The notes beneath the pieces were generated by a model. It saw only the letters and a program-made list of their open reading frames with translations, was not told where the DNA came from and ran no database searches. A DNA stretch of 64,000 bases, taken from positions 13,082,001 through 13,146,000 of the forward strand of contig NC_065876.1 of the NCBI RefSeq assembly GCF_933775445.1, read 5' to 3'. This DNA is from Argentina anserina. Taxonomy: Eukaryota; Streptophyta; Magnoliopsida; Rosales; Rosaceae. Made by a program: the position numbers and the translations under genes. Below, in pieces: positions 29,781 through 43,150 of the stretch (positions are counted from its first letter, which is position 1; each line of letters opens with the position of its first letter).

Positions 29781-32700
29781 GGTTGTGGCTATTGTCACCC
29801 CACTCTCTACTCATTTCACCCCAAAATTTTAAATTTAATATTAAATTTATTATTTCACCCACTTATTTTTCCAAAACTATCCTTAGATTATGCCTCATCA
29901 TTTAGCCCGAGAAGCCCCGCAAGCCCGATGAGCTTTTACTCGGCCCGGCTCGCGAGAAAGCCCGCTTCTGTTGGTAGAGAGCCGGACTTAGTTTAGACGT
30001 GTGAAACCCGGTGGGCCGGCCTGTAAAATCCCACCAACAAATAAAATATTATACATGCATATAATATATTATACATATATCAATTATATAGCTTTTTTAG
30101 TAATAATTATACATAAAATATTATATATGTTAATAATACTACATTTAAAATTTTATATTTTTTTATATTATAACTTTATACTAGATTTAAAATAAAATTT
30201 TAGCATTATGAATTGTATGAAGTAAACTTCTCGGGATTAATCGACACCATCTGATGTTATTTGTACTAATATTTAGGGACCATGTTAAAACTTCATCTAA
30301 TTCGAATCTCATCTTACCGTCAGAATTTCCGGTAAACCGAAAACACCACTAATATGTCATAAGAGATGACTCATTACCAGGATGCGAACGTCGAAAGCTG
30401 TTTGCATATATAAAATCATCTAATTTTTGTCACTGATCATGAGTGATCGCACCGAGGAAACTCATTTGGCAAAGTCCCGGTCAATGAGGTTTGAATATGT
30501 CAAAAACCTTTTTTTTTGTTGACCGTACGTACAGACGGTTAAACTATGTCCAAAACAGACGAAATTTTTACGGGGTCCCTAAATATATATACTGATTACA
30601 TCTACTGGTGTCGATCGACTATATTTAGAACTGGAGTTGTCGATCGCTGAAGCGTCCACTAATGTATCATAACATTTATATTAGGTTTAAAATAAAACTA
30701 TTGCATTATGAAGTGACTATATGAATGAAACTTCTCGGGATTAATCGACACTAGCCGATGTGATCGGTACTTATATTTAGTGACCTTGTATCATCCAATT
30801 TGGACCTCATTTGACCGTGAGAATTTCCGGTAAACCGAAAACACGACTAATATGCCCTAAAGGATGATCCATTACAAAGATGCGAACACCGACTGTCGTT
30901 TGCATATCTGAAATCACCTAATTTTTGTTACATATCGTGCGTAGTTGTACTGAGAAAACCCATTTGGCAAAGCCCCGGTCAATGGGGTTTCAATATGCCA
31001 AAACGCCTCTTTTTTGGTTGATCGTAGGTGCGAACTGTCAAACCATGTCCAAAACGAACGAAATTTTTACGGGATCCGTAAATATATATACCGATCACAT
31101 CTACTGGTGTCGATTGACCATATTTTGAACTGGAGTAGTCGATCGCCTAAGTGTCCACTAATGTATCATAACATTTATATTAGGTTTATAATAAAACTAT
31201 CACATTATGAAGCGACTATATGAAGGAACTGTCTCAAGATCAATCGACACTAGCCGATGTGATCGGTATATATATTTAGTGACCCTGTAAAAATTTCAGC
31301 CAATTCGGACCTCGTTTGACTGTCAGAATTTCCGGTAAACAAAAAACACCACTAGTATGTCCTAAGGGAAGAACTATTATCAAGATGCGTACACCGAAAG
31401 CCGTTTGCATATCTGAAATCACATATTTTTTGTCACCTATCGTGCGCGGTCGCACTGAGGAAACCCATTTGGGAAAGCCTCGGTCAATAGGGGTTTTAAT
31501 ATGTCAAAACACTCATTTTTTATTGACCATAGGTACGGACGGTTAAACCATGTCCAAAACAGATGAAATTTTTACGGGTTCACTAAATATATATATTGAT
31601 CACATCTGCTAGTGTCGATCGACCATATTTCGGATTGGAGTTGTCGATCGCCAAAGTGTCCACTAATGTATCATAACCTTTATATTAGGTTTATAATAAA
31701 ACCATCACATTATGAAGCGACTATATGAATGAAACTTCTCGAAATCGATCGACACCATCCGATGTGATCGATATATGTATATTTAGTGACCATTTTAAAA
31801 TTTCATCCAATTCGGATCTTATTTGACCGTCGGAATTTCTGGTAAACCGAAAACACCACTAATATGCCTTAAAGGATGACCCATTACCAAGATGCGAATG
31901 CCGAAAGCTGTTTACATATTTGAAATCAACTAATGTTTGTCACCAATTGTGCGTGGTCGCAACGAGGAAACTCATTTGGTAAAACTTCGGTCAATGAGGT
32001 TTTATTATGTCTAAACGCTTTTTTTTGTTGACCGTAGGTACGGACGGTTAAACCATGTTCAAAATGGACGAAATCTATCGGTGTCGATTGACAATATTTC
32101 GAAAACTAGAATTTATTTTTAAATTTTTTTTAGAATGTTTTCTAATAATTCTTTTATTGTTCTAAACCCTTAAATAAGAGTATTTTTTCTAATACAAGTC
32201 CGCAAGGCCCGGTCCGGCTCGCAAAAGCCCGCTTTAGGTGGACGGGTTTGGATCTGTCATATTTGTGAAAATACCCGGTCCGACCCGTTGACGAGCCATA
32301 CCTTAGATGAAATATCAAATTGAAAAATATAATTTTCAGAGACAATTTTTAATTAATTTACAACAATATAAAAAGAATGATACAGTTTTCAAATAGAAAT
32401 ATAATCTAATTCATATATTTCTTTCTTAACTATGTATTTCTTTTTAATTTATTCTAAAAAAATAAGTGATTATCTTATATAAATGCTAAAAATTCATAGA
32501 TTAACAATTTTGAGTTGTAGAAAAAAATCATAAATTATCAACTTTGAGTAATGAAAAAAGATTGATTTTGGTGTTAGAATTTTTATTTATAATGTTCATC
32601 AGGTATTATAAAGATGTTATTAAGTTAACAATAATGATTTATGATTAAATAATAAATATTATATGAATATCGAATAAAAAAGGTGAAAATTTTCAAAAAA

Positions 32701-32890
32701 TAAGAGAGATTTTTTTTTAATTTAGTGGAAAAGATTAATATTTCATAATAAATTAAGTATTTTTTATATACATATAATTAATTAATTATGTATTTTAAAA
32801 AATTGTGTATTTAATAGTTATCTTGTATTTTAGTAATATAATATTTATGGGGTGAACAAATGATTTAGTAGGGTTATAATAGCCCTAGAC
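29781..32890. mobile_element. MULE-like element containing a ~500-bp tandem array
   Basis: Flanked by the 9-bp duplication AAAGAAAAA (29772-29780 and 32891-32899). The ends are imperfect inverted repeats: GGTTGTGGCTATTGTCACCC at the left and, inverted, GTCTAGGGCTATTATAACCC at the right, with weaker matches continuing for about 50 bp (..TCATTT.TTCACCCC). No transposase ORF. The interior consists of AT-rich arms, two GC-rich CCCGGCTCGC-type patches (about 29935 and 32205) and a four-copy tandem array. The 9-bp duplication supports a Mutator-like origin. Confidence 0.65.
30203..32105. repeat. ~500-bp satellite-like tandem array, four copies
   Basis: The unit landmark CATTATG after AATAAAACTAT starts at 30204, 30714, 31203 and 31708, a period of 489-510 bp. 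Each copy carries AATTTCCGGTAAACCGAAAAC, GGAAACYCATTTGG and TCGATCGACTATATTT-type words. The last copy is cut at about 32105. Copies differ by roughly 10-20 percent by eye. Open frames inside are short and not conserved between copies. Confidence 0.88.
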
Positions 32891-32899
32891 AAAGAAAAA

Positions 32900-33114
32900 C
32901 ATAAATTAAAATTAAAGGGGTGTGCTTTTCCTCTTTAATTCTCTATCCGACCCGGTCCGCTATTTCGGTTTCAAACTGAGACCGTAGTCCCTCGTCTCTC
33001 TCTCTCTCTCTCTCTCTCTCGCTCTAGGGTTTCAGCCTGCCACCTCTCTCTAGCTCACAACTCAGAATAGCCTCACACCTGAGCTCTCCGACTCTCGGGG
33101 TTTCTCAGTCTCCA
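32900..33114 (+). promoter_or_regulatory. Proximal promoter/5' UTR of the RBM34-like gene with a (CT)n tract
   Basis: Only ~215 bp separate the MULE-like element from the start codon. The interval has a GC-rich segment (GACCCGGTCCGCTATTTCGG) and a (CT)13 run at 32995-33020, common in plant 5' UTRs. No clear TATA box was found. Confidence 0.45.
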
Positions 33115-35730
33115 ATGGGAAGGAAGAAACCCAAGGACCCAGAAACCGACGCCGCCTCGTGTCAGCCCGACATATTCAAGACCCTATTCGGCGCCGCCGC
33201 GACCCCGGACTCCGCCCCCGCTATCTTCTCCGACGACAACCCCTTCCGCCGCAAGAATCAGGACCCAGGGCCAGGCTCAGCTTTCGCCGCTGCTCCGTCG
33301 CTCGAAACCGCTAGCGACGGCGGCGCTGTGGAGGCAGACAATGGTGAGGTGAAGAAGAGGAAGAAGAAGGCGGCGGATTCGGCTCCTGAAGCTGAGGAAG
33401 CTCCATTGGAGAACAAAAGGCCGAAGAAATCGAAGAAGGAAAACCCTAATTTGGAAAACGATGTAGTGTCCAATTTGGTATTGGGGCTAGAATCGAACAC
33501 CGAGAGTGATCCCAATTTCGTAAAGAGAGGCGGCGATGGAGTGAGCGTGGTGAAGAAGAAGAGGAAGAGGGATGAGCTCGAGAGGGAATACGAAGCGAAG
33601 AAGTATGGAGTGAAGGAGGATGGAGAGGTGGGGAAGAAAGTTGGGGAGAAGAGGAAGACGGTGGATAATCCAGCTGAAACGCTGGTTTCGGAGGAGGGTT
33701 TCGACGACGAAAGCAAGCTTCTGAGGACTGTTTTCGTCGGGAATTTGCCGGTGAATGTGAAGAAGAAGGTGTTGATTAGGGAGTTTAGTAAGTTTGGGGA
33801 GGTGGAGTCTGTGAGGATTCGGTCTGTGCCGATCGAGGATGTGAGTTTTTTATACCAGAATGCGTTGCGAGTTTTAACTGTTAAATTGTGGTTTTGGTGA
33901 TTGATTTATCTATGTTTGTGCAGACGAAGGCGCCCCGAAAAGTAGCAGTGCTTACGAAGAAAATCCATAAGAAGGCCGACAGGTGAAATACTGAAATGTC
34001 AATCACTTCATATTGTTTTCATAGTTGTATTTTTGGTTTCGGAGGGGGTATTGGGGTTATAATCTGGTTTGGATTGATTATGTATGTGTTTTATTGTTAT
34101 ATGGCTTGGTTGTTAGGGATTAGGATTTAAGGGTTTGTATATAGTTGAGAAGTGAACTCCATTTTGAATTTGAAAGCTCGTTCTGTTTTGCAGCGTGAAT
34201 GCGTACATTGTTTTCAAGTCGGAGGAATCTGCACAGGCTTCTCTGTCCCATAACATGGCTGTGGTATGTTATTTCTTATCAATTTGGATCAGATGTTTGT
34301 TGAGCTACATTAAGGCTGAAGTTTTGAAAAGTCTTGTTCCTTAACATATTATGTATTTTGATGTAGGTTGAAGATCATCACATCCGTGTTGACAGGGCAT
34401 GCCCACCTCGTAAGAAGCTGAAAGGGGAGAATTCTTCTGTTTATGATCACACGAGAACTGTATTTGTTGGCAACCTTCCCTTTGAAGTAAAGGTGATTAG
34501 CACTTTCTGATTTACTTTTTTTATTTTTTGGGAGCATCTGCTCCTCCAACTGGCATTTTCTTCCCCAACTTGGTTGTAATGTGCTTGTCCTATTTTCTTT
34601 CTCAGGATGAAGAAGTTTATCAGTTGTTTTGTGGCATCAACAATAAGGAATCAGGAGTTGAAGCCGTTCGCATTATCAGGGACTCTAATGTTGGTCTCGG
34701 AAAGGGCATTGCTTATGTTCTGTTTGAAACTAAGGTATAGGCCTTATGTTTTCTTTACTTGCTAAACCATCTAATGTCAAATGTTTTCTGCATAGCTATT
34801 CCATGAACTTAGATATGTGATATCTTTTGGGATTTGCTGTACTCTGACTACTCTCTTTGCCAAGAGTCCTCATACGGATGCTAATATGACCCAGATTGTG
34901 CCATGGAGCATTAATGCTTTATTTGCCACCTCAGCCTTACAGTTGTATTATAAAAGAATACAGTCCAATTGAATGATGATGGCACGCTTGCTTCTATGTA
35001 TGAATAAGGGCATAAATGAAATGTCAAATGCAGAGATGACTAAACGAGAAAGTTGAGAGAAAGAGTTGTTTCCATCCCTTTAGTCTATATGTGAAGGTTG
35101 TATGAGTTTTATGTAAAAAAATTCTGTGGTCATTTCTGAATTTTTCTGTTAGCAAATCTATATATGTTCCATGTTCTCAAAAGTCCGTTTCTTTCTTTCA
35201 GTTTTGTTTTAACTGATGCATCTTATGAGTTGTGTATGGTTTTGGTCTCTCAGGAAGCTGCAAATGCAGTCGTTAGGAAACGAACGCTGAAGCTTCGAAA
35301 TCGGGAACTCAGGCTTTCTCATGCAAAACCAGAGTACATCGCACCTAAGAGCAAAAGCCAAGATTCCACCCCATCTAAGAGAAGCAACCTATTCCCTGCA
35401 TCAAATTCTAAGTCCCCAGCTAAAAGGCTAGCAGTCAGTCCAAGGACTCCGGAGTTCAAGGGAAACTCGAAGCCTACTATGTCCTACCAGGGTGTACGTG
35501 CAGGTAAAAATGGTGTCCAAAAGTATGCAAAAGCTAAGTTTGAATCAAGGCCTCAGAGTGGTGTGAAGCCGAAAGAACGTACGGAGAAAAGACCATCTGT
35601 TGCTGCCAGAAAAGCCAAGGCGACACTCCAAGGTAGTGCTGCTTCAAAACAAACAGGTGTGAAGCGTAAGATGGATAGCCGGACTCCAGAGAGCTCCCAC
35701 CAGAAAAAGAAATTCAAGAACTTTAGGTAG
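33115..35730 (+). CDS. Nucleolar RNA-binding protein with two RRMs, RBM34/Nop12 family (6 exons)
   Basis: Exons 33115..33840, 33924..33982, 34194..34263, 34367..34492, 34606..34734 and 35254..35730 join in frame at GT-AG borders to give 528 residues. Residues 1-200 are Lys-rich with acidic patches (KKRKKKAAD, KRPKKSKKE, KKKRKRDELE), typical nucleolar localisation sequence. RRM1 spans about 205-295 (RNP2 VFVGNLP 206-212; RNP1-like VNAYIVFKS 263-271). RRM2 spans about 316-400 (VFVGNLP 317-323; KGIAYVLFE 360-368). The tail is basic and Ser/Pro-rich and ends KKKFKNFR. Yeast Nop12 acts in 60S ribosome maturation (5.8S rRNA); human RBM34 is the orthologue. That plant role is inferred. The start is the first ATG after the (CT)n leader. 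No defect seen. Confidence 0.9.
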
Positions 35731-37066
35731 ACTAGGGCTACACAGATAGGGGCCATATACAGATGAAAATCAGGAAGGGCTGTCACTGGTTATACAGGAT
35801 GAAAATGATGAAAGGCTCTGCTCTCTGGTTCTGTGGCGGCAAATGTTTAATTATTTACCCTGTTCCAAGCTTTTAATATCATTTACTTGAATTGCAAATA
35901 TTCCTGCTTCTGGTTTTAATATACTGTAAGGCGGTGTGAATTAGAATGATTTATCACTAGGAACATGTTCAGGATGCTATGAAGGCAAGAAGGTGGCTTT
36001 TCTCTTTGTAGGGATTGTCGCAGTGAGCGCTTGTAGAAAATGGCGATGCGTTTTGAGCATCTTAAAGACTTAAAAACTATTTCGATTTTGTCTTTCGGAG
36101 AGGGGAAGATGCTAGAAATTCCAATTTTTATTCCCAGCTAGTGGCGAAGCTTCTATTAATCTTGTGTGACATAGCTGATCGCCTGATCCAGTTGTTGATA
36201 AGAACTTAGAAGCGTGAGTGCGTGACACAAATGATCCATTTGTGTGACATAGCATCATCTGAGTCATCTCAAGAAAGAAAGAATTAAGAAAAATAATACC
36301 ATTCGTCACAACTTTGCAATATGCAGGTGAGCACGTCCTTTTGCAGCACGTCACATAATCTTCTAGGATGTCCTATCTATCGAAAATATAGCAAATCCCA
36401 CCTGTTTCCTCGAAACAACTTCATAGAAATGAATAAATCTTTATAAATAGCTCAAGCAAGTAGGCACATTCTTTCAATAGGAATTTTTAGAGCCAAGTTT
36501 CTTGACCAGGTTTCATTGCAGAGGAATCGCAAGTCTTAAACTAAGGCTTTCGTATAAGGCAAATTTAGAAGTAATCATTACTTGCAAACATCAAACTTCT
36601 ATTCATTAGTTTCGTATAAAAAAAACTTATATTCATTAGTTTAAGCAACCATGAAGTTAAAATTGTAGGTCTCGTCAACTACTCAGGGAAAAAAAACTAA
36701 TCATTTGAGGTCAAAATCTAAGTTGATTGTTGTAGTCATTTTGATGAAATAAGACTAATAATTCAACACCAAACGCTTGAAACTTTACTAGAAACTGCCT
36801 TTACATTCTGTAACCAACGATACTGATACACATACCCTATGAAGCTGAAATTAAAGTTTACATACACATCAACCCGAAACCCAACACCAAAGGACACATC
36901 TTCCCGTATTCTTCAGCAAAGCTCCATCATAGCAGAAATTTCCAGAACAAAGAAAGCTTTCAGGTTCTCCCTTATTTGATGATAAAGTGTCTCAAGGTAA
37001 TATCCAAATGGCTGCAAGCACAACAAGGGGCCAATGTACACCTAGCTAAGTGGAGCTAGTGAAATG
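35731..37066. other. Intergenic region between two convergent genes
   Basis: Holds the 3' UTRs of the RBM34-like gene (left) and the TMEM41-like gene (right). AT-rich, with no further ORF, RNA gene or transposon ends recognised. Confidence 0.5.
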
Positions 37067-39281
37067 CTATGATTTGTTCTTGCTCACTAGCGTGGGAGTG
37101 ACCGATACAATTCCAATCAAGAACAAGGTGGCTATTGAGTTGAAGTCGTAGAGGTCTCCAAGAGATCGTAGTTCTCCGAGAGCTAGTCCAGCCTGAGCAC
37201 AAAAACTTGAGTCAGCAATACACAGGCACAAATGGTGGCAGTTGAGTAGCAGAATGAATACTGAAGCATACAGAAAATCACCAACATAATTCCTCATGCC
37301 GTTTTTCAGATTGCACCTAGTTCTATCCCACCATCCACCTACTTATAGCAATTTGCTTTGGGCTCCAACCAACTCATTCATTTGGCAACTAGGAGTGGTA
37401 TACAAGATGACATTGGGTTTTATGATGGAATGACACAGGATGAAAATTCTTCTGAAAAACTGACTTTATTTTCTTCATAAACTAGATTTACAGATAGAGA
37501 ACAAACAAACATGTCCCATGAATCGGGACGAGTCAAGATAGGGATGAGATGAAGGTACGCTACTGTTTCTCTCTGCAAGAAGAGTTGGCTTCTTAACTAC
37601 TGAAAATAAGAAGTCATAAAAAATGATTCTGGTTTTGGTGATTTCACCTGAAAACCATTCTGGACTTTCATTCTATTCTACCATAAAGTTTATATGTTAT
37701 CGAACAACACTTTATTTTCAATCATTTACCAAAATTAAAATGAATAAAGAGATATATACCTTGACAGTGACGTAAGCAGCAGGGATCAGACCAATTGAGG
37801 TTGCCAGGAAGAAAGTATGATAAGGCACATCAACAATTGGTGAAGCAACATTAATAAATGTGTTTGGCAAGGTCGGAGTTAATCGAAGAAACAACATGTA
37901 GTTCAACAGCCCCTGTTTTCTTTTAGCCACCTGGATGTAAGAAAGAGAATACTGCAATTAATTTAAATGCATGCATGAAGTGCACATATGCAGATGGACA
38001 TCGGGATTTACCTGGCTTTGGAAAAATAAGAGCTTGTCGGGCCATAGAAAGGTGGCAAGGGGCCTCCCTATCACCTTTGACAAGAAATAACAAGAAGAAG
38101 CACCAGCAGTGGCATTGAACACCACCAGAGCTACACCTTTGAAGACTCCGAAAAGGGAACCAGCAAGCAACGACATGAACACAGTTCCTGGAATCATGAA
38201 TGTCTGCATGAATATATAAACCATACAGTATCCTAATAAAACCTGTGCTGTGTAGTCACTTGTGTAGTCCTCAAGGTGATCTCTACAAAAGAACAAGACA
38301 ACAACAAAATCTGTCAAAACCATATTCCAGAATCTCTCTATGAATGAGGCAAAGCAAGGGTGTAAAACAGAATACATTGGCCTAATAACTTCGGGACTAT
38401 ATTAGCAACACAGAATCAGGTTAAAGTTTTGCTATTGTTCGAGCAACATAATCGTCAATCCAGAAGAAATTGTCTTTAAACAGCCATGACAAACTAACCC
38501 CTTTGGAACACAACAAGGCATTACTTCAAAGTTTTAATCTTTAGCATTATTGCATCACTTCACATCATGCATTTGAATCATAAGGCTCATAAAGATCAAT
38601 ATGAAAACCATATCAAACAAAAAAGAATCATAAGCCCCGCAATGTTGACGCCCTCTCGCTGCAAGTTAGAGGCCAAGGATGAGTCCGCTACGACTCTGGA
38701 ATATCCCACTTTGCCTTTCCTAGTCCTAAATTTACTTCAATGAGCACCAGTGCACTATAGAAACCCTTTTCTCATTTAAGAAAACAGCTCTCAAAGTCAA
38801 GATTGATAATTTACTACCAGCATCAACAGAGCCCTGATTAAGCTAACACCATAAAAAACCAAAACCCAGATTGGGATTGCATGCATTCAAATCAAACTCA
38901 AACAGAAACACACTTCTCTCCATTAAATGTTCCTCCTTCTCTTCCAAGACACCCACCAAAACAAAATCCAATGTTTACAATCCAATTCATCAATCTAAGC
39001 AATACCATCACCAACCCATTTACCTATTCAAAAGTAAATACAATTCAATACTCCAATCTGTAAACACAACCACCTGAGGATCTGAAGGTCTTGGAGGGTC
39101 CGGGGGAGCTTGAGGAAGCTGTAATCGGATGCGGGCATGGTTAGGTAAACACCCACAAGGCCGAACAGAAAACCCAGCACCACCGTGGAAGCCACCGTCA
39201 CCTCCCAAGAGTTCAACGGGAATTTACTGATAGATCCCTTGACATCCACATCCCCATTCCCATTGTTGTTGTCTGTCTTCA

Positions 39282-39285
<4 letters not shown>
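37067..39285 (-). CDS. TMEM41/DedA-type SNARE-associated Golgi family membrane protein (4 exons)
   Basis: Exons complement(39074..39285), (38012..38282), (37760..37930) and (37067..37192) join at GT-AG borders to 259 residues. A hydrophilic N-terminus (~25 aa) precedes a membrane segment (VTVASTVVLGFLFGLVGVYL). The PF09335 domain follows: YIFMQTFMIPGTVFMSLLAG, GVFKGVALVVFNATAGASSC, the conserved FLRLTPTLPNTFINVASPI with its re-entrant-type Arg/Pro motif, and SIGLIPAAYVTVKAGLALGE. A last hydrophobic helix (IATLFLIGIVSVTP) ends in a short Lys tail. Family members TMEM41B and VMP1 are ER lipid scramblases needed for autophagy and lipid mobilisation. The plant role is inferred. The 5' UTR has a (GA)n run directly before the ATG. 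Confidence 0.9.

Positions 39286-39329
<44 letters not shown>
39286..39329 (-). repeat. (GA)n microsatellite in the 5' UTR of the TMEM41-like gene
   Basis: About 21 GA units on the coding strand, touching the start codon. (CT)n/(GA)n leaders are frequent in plant genes and may bind BBR/BPC (GAGA-binding) factors. Confidence 0.85.
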
Positions 39330-39330
<1 letters not shown>

Positions 39331-40950
39331 AATTTCCCTGCTTTCTCTGTCTAGTTTTGTAATTTCTCCTCCTGGGGAAAATTTAGAGAGAAAAGAAAAG
39401 CTTGAATCCCCCCTGCTGGTTCTGTTTTCTCTCTCCTCGTCTCTAATAATGGAGAGAGACAGAGAGAGGGAAGCATATTCGCTGGTGGAGTTATAAGTTA
39501 TAGCAAATTTGTAGGAAAACTAAATTGAAATTTTGGGAAAGGAAATAAAAAATAAAAAATCAGAGAGATGAAAAAGACAATGGTATTGATCTGAGGTCGG
39601 ATTATGTGTCGTCGAGTTTGCTTCTGACTTCTGAGTCAGAACTCAACATGCAAATTACGACAAACTCCCCGCATCTTCACAGAAGCTCTACGACAAACCC
39701 ACATTGCCACCTTTCTATACAAGCACGTTAGTTCATTAGGGTTGTAAACTAGATGACACGGTTCCAAATTGATGCAAAATTAAATCGGGTTGAATTTGCA
39801 CAATTAATAACTTAGTAATGTGTATGCAATTATACTTGTGTGTAAGATAAACTCATTTTGATGTCGATTGGAAATTAAATCCATAAGGTGCTTCTATCCA
39901 ACCCCAAGTATGTAAATCATCATGCCATTTGGTTAAGAATGAAAGTGGATTGTTGACATTGAAGATATTGCTCTAGCGACAAAATCTATTGACATCAGAT
40001 ATTGAGTTGGTTAACATCGATTGACCTTGGTTCTCATCATCTATGGTGGTTTTGCTGGATTCTCATTAGGTGTCCTCTCTACTGAAATATGATTATTGAT
40101 GTTGTTAGAATGATTTCGTTGTAGTGAGTGATTTTCATACCGGTAAAGTACAGTCTGAATCACGGGTTCTGCTTAATCAAACATGTGAGATAATACAGTA
40201 ATTTTGAACACGTCGGATAATATAGTAATTTTGACTAAACATGCTAACCATCATATTTTTACTTTTAATACTCTTCATTCAAAGTTTGCTCACGCATCAT
40301 CCTCATGTGCCTCATATATCTTGTTGAAAATGGAAAAATTATAATTTTGTATACTGATTTTATTATTTATCAAAATTGATGTTTCTTATGTTCAATAAAA
40401 AGTTTTTAGGCCAAAATTGATTGCAGGTGTTTGTTAGGTCCATACACTAGCTAACTCTAGCAGTTAGCAAATAGTCAGCATATGCTATGTCATATGCGCA
40501 CAATAAACACGTTGGTGGAGTGGGAACGCCGGAAGGAAAAGAGAATTGTGATCATTGCGGGGAATGCAAGAAAGGATAGAAAAGGACATCATATAGGATT
40601 ATAGGATATTCTAAATTTGTTAGACTTGAGTTCTACTCATCTTCAAGACATCAAAACTTCAACACAGTATCGTTTGTTCTAACACAAGTATTGTAACTCG
40701 AACCTCCCTGTAATTCTTGTTACATACGAGAAAAACAACCGACTCGTAATCTTTCTTCAGAAAAACTAACAACTGACTCGTAATCTTTGTACCAAAAAGA
40801 AGTAACCTAACCCAGAATATCCATGTAGATTATATCATATGTATCTGGGAGCTCTTTAGTGAGCGGAATATCCATCATCCTATCTAGAAACTGTGCCATT
40901 TAGTGATTTAGAGTGAACTAGCATACAAACGCCTTGAAATTAAAGTCGGA

Positions 40951-40951
<1 letters not shown>

Positions 40952-41000
<49 letters not shown>
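40952..41000. repeat. (GA)n microsatellite
   Basis: About 24 GA units. Confidence 0.95.
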
Positions 41001-41005
<5 letters not shown>

Positions 41006-41273
41006 ACAAACGATAAGTTTTGTACCGATTTAGTCTACGGTGGAAGGCTGGAAGCATTTGGTAAGTTAAAAAATAATTTTTAAAACTATTCTCTTTTGGT
41101 AAGTTAAATTCGTTAAGAATTTAGCCTATAGTTGGAGTTGCTCTTAGAAGGGGGAGACTATACTACCTCGTATTGACAAAGCAGCAAACAATAACAGTTG
41201 TGATTCCATTAACAGTAGAGATTGTAAAGAAAGCGATTTGTATGGCTATGTCATTCTGATTCGGGTCATTTAT

Positions 41274-41470
41274 CCAATGGTTTTAATATCGTTTATCGGG
41301 ATCGTATCGGGTAAAAAGATATATCAGAAATATATCAGATTTATCATATTTATTATTTTTAATTAAATTTATAAATTTTACGACAACCAAGTACCAAATA
41401 AAAATATATATAAACAGTTTGAAATAATAATAATAAATATCTAAATAAGAATTTTTTGGATTTAAGGTAG
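41274..41470. repeat. Partial copy of the hAT-type MITE found at 59048
   Basis: CCAATGGTTTTAATATCGTT, then GGGATCGTATCGG and AAATATATCAGATTTATC correspond to the left arm of the 59048..59576 element. The right end was not found. Confidence 0.45.
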
Positions 41471-42778
41471 ATATGCCGTGGTTTGGCTTCACAGATTTAC
41501 CTTTATCTTTCTCAAGACACTACAACAGTACAATCCCATCTTCTTTCTGTCTTTAGAAATTTTAATTTTTCTTTATGATGTATGTGAACTGGGTAGAAGC
41601 CATCTTATTCATAATCACCTAGTCTTAATAAATGTCAGATTCGTTTTTTTTTAATTCCATTTTGTGTAAACATGTATTATGAAGAAGAACAATATCAAAA
41701 GATCCCAAATCAATTTTTTTACTCTACTAAAATAAGACGTTATTGTGAAGGATTGACAACATATTTATACCAACATTATGTAATGCATAAGAAAACATGC
41801 ATGACTTGGAATCCTTAGATAACATAGGCCAGAATATGGTCTTCTCCATTTTAAATCCTTCTCTGAAATTAAACATATATTTGCAAGAAAAAAAAAGGGG
41901 CTTGTCCTACACTCCTACCTTGGAATTATATAGGGTGTTGAGCTCATGAATATTTGAAGCTGCACTGCACTGTCACCCAACACTTGCCAAAAACGGAAGC
42001 AGTACGTGTAGTTTGTTCTCTTCATTTCGCCATTATCTGATTGAATGCGTTTATATCTATTGTTTCAGACTTTCAGTCACCAGATTCAGATCTCAACATC
42101 CACAGAAAACCATAATGTCCAATTGTAGGATTCTACTGACGTTCAGTGCATAAGTTTTCCACTTTTCCTTGAATTATAGTATGCCAATTCTCAAGAAAAA
42201 ATAAAATAGTATGCCAGGAACTTGCATGTTTTCCTCATTCATTAGCTCGTGAGTAATTTTGAGTATTACTAGCATGTCACATAGAATGACCCACAAGCCT
42301 CAGCACCCACTGACTCTGGAGGAGAATATGTGGAGTCAAGTGGTGATAGAAATTGTGTGACAGTGAGTATCGTATTTCAATTATGTAGATTATGATTAGG
42401 TTGACAACTGTGCATGATTGAAACGGCGGCCCTTATTTTTCGTAATGTCTTATATAAATATACCATTAAAGAATATAGTTGTAAAGCATTAGTGCATATT
42501 TCAATTGCATACAACTAAAGAGATACAATTTTGCTGTTATTTAATTTGATTTAAGTCTAATCATATCGTATTTTCTCATTTATTTAACAACGTAACTATG
42601 ATATTTTTTGCTTAACAAAATATCTATTACCCATTAAATACAATCTAGTAGGCAACAAAAATGTAAAAGAAAGATCAAGAATATGTAGTATATCTAGCCA
42701 ACAAGTCAAGAAAAAAGGATGAAGAAAATACAAAAAAAAATGATAAGGGATATTTGGACATATATATATATATAATTA

Positions 42779-42963
42779 TGTTTGAGGATGAAATACTTGT
42801 ATATTATTGAATGATATGGGGGCCTATATATAGGCATTTACAACACCACAATCCCGTAGGATTCGGAGTCCTAATCTACTACGGAGATGCTAATCTATCT
42901 CCTAACAGGAAACCTATTAGGCTAAGACACACACAAGGGTAGAATAGTAATTCTCCCGGAACA
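42779..42963 (-). repeat. 3' LTR of the young copia element
   Basis: 185 bp; on the minus strand TGTTCCGGGAG..CATCCTCAAACA. The purine tract 42964-42974 lies directly inside. Confidence 0.95.
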
Positions 42964-43150
42964 CTCCCCCTTGTGTCGCATGCCTAGGTTGCATGGTGCA
43001 CACATCGTTGCCTCGGTAAAAACCTTGTCAAGCAAAACAAAAACCTCTTGGGTAAAACAAAAGCTTGATCGAAGGGAAAAAGAGCACAACGCACCAACTA
43101 CTTAAGGATCTTAACATGTGATGTAGACTCCCCCTGAAGTCTATCAAACT

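Larger units (their letters stand above)
39330..42778. other. Intergenic DNA upstream of the TMEM41-like gene
   Basis: No supported gene. Contents seen: a (GA)n run at 40952-41000, a fragment of a hAT-type MITE at about 41275-41470, and AT-rich DNA that ends in a (TA)n tract where the copia element inserted. Confidence 0.5.

Noticed and set aside
29781..32890. Whether the satellite-bearing element encodes a transposase
   Set aside because: No open frame over ~76 codons and none with a MULE or hAT motif.
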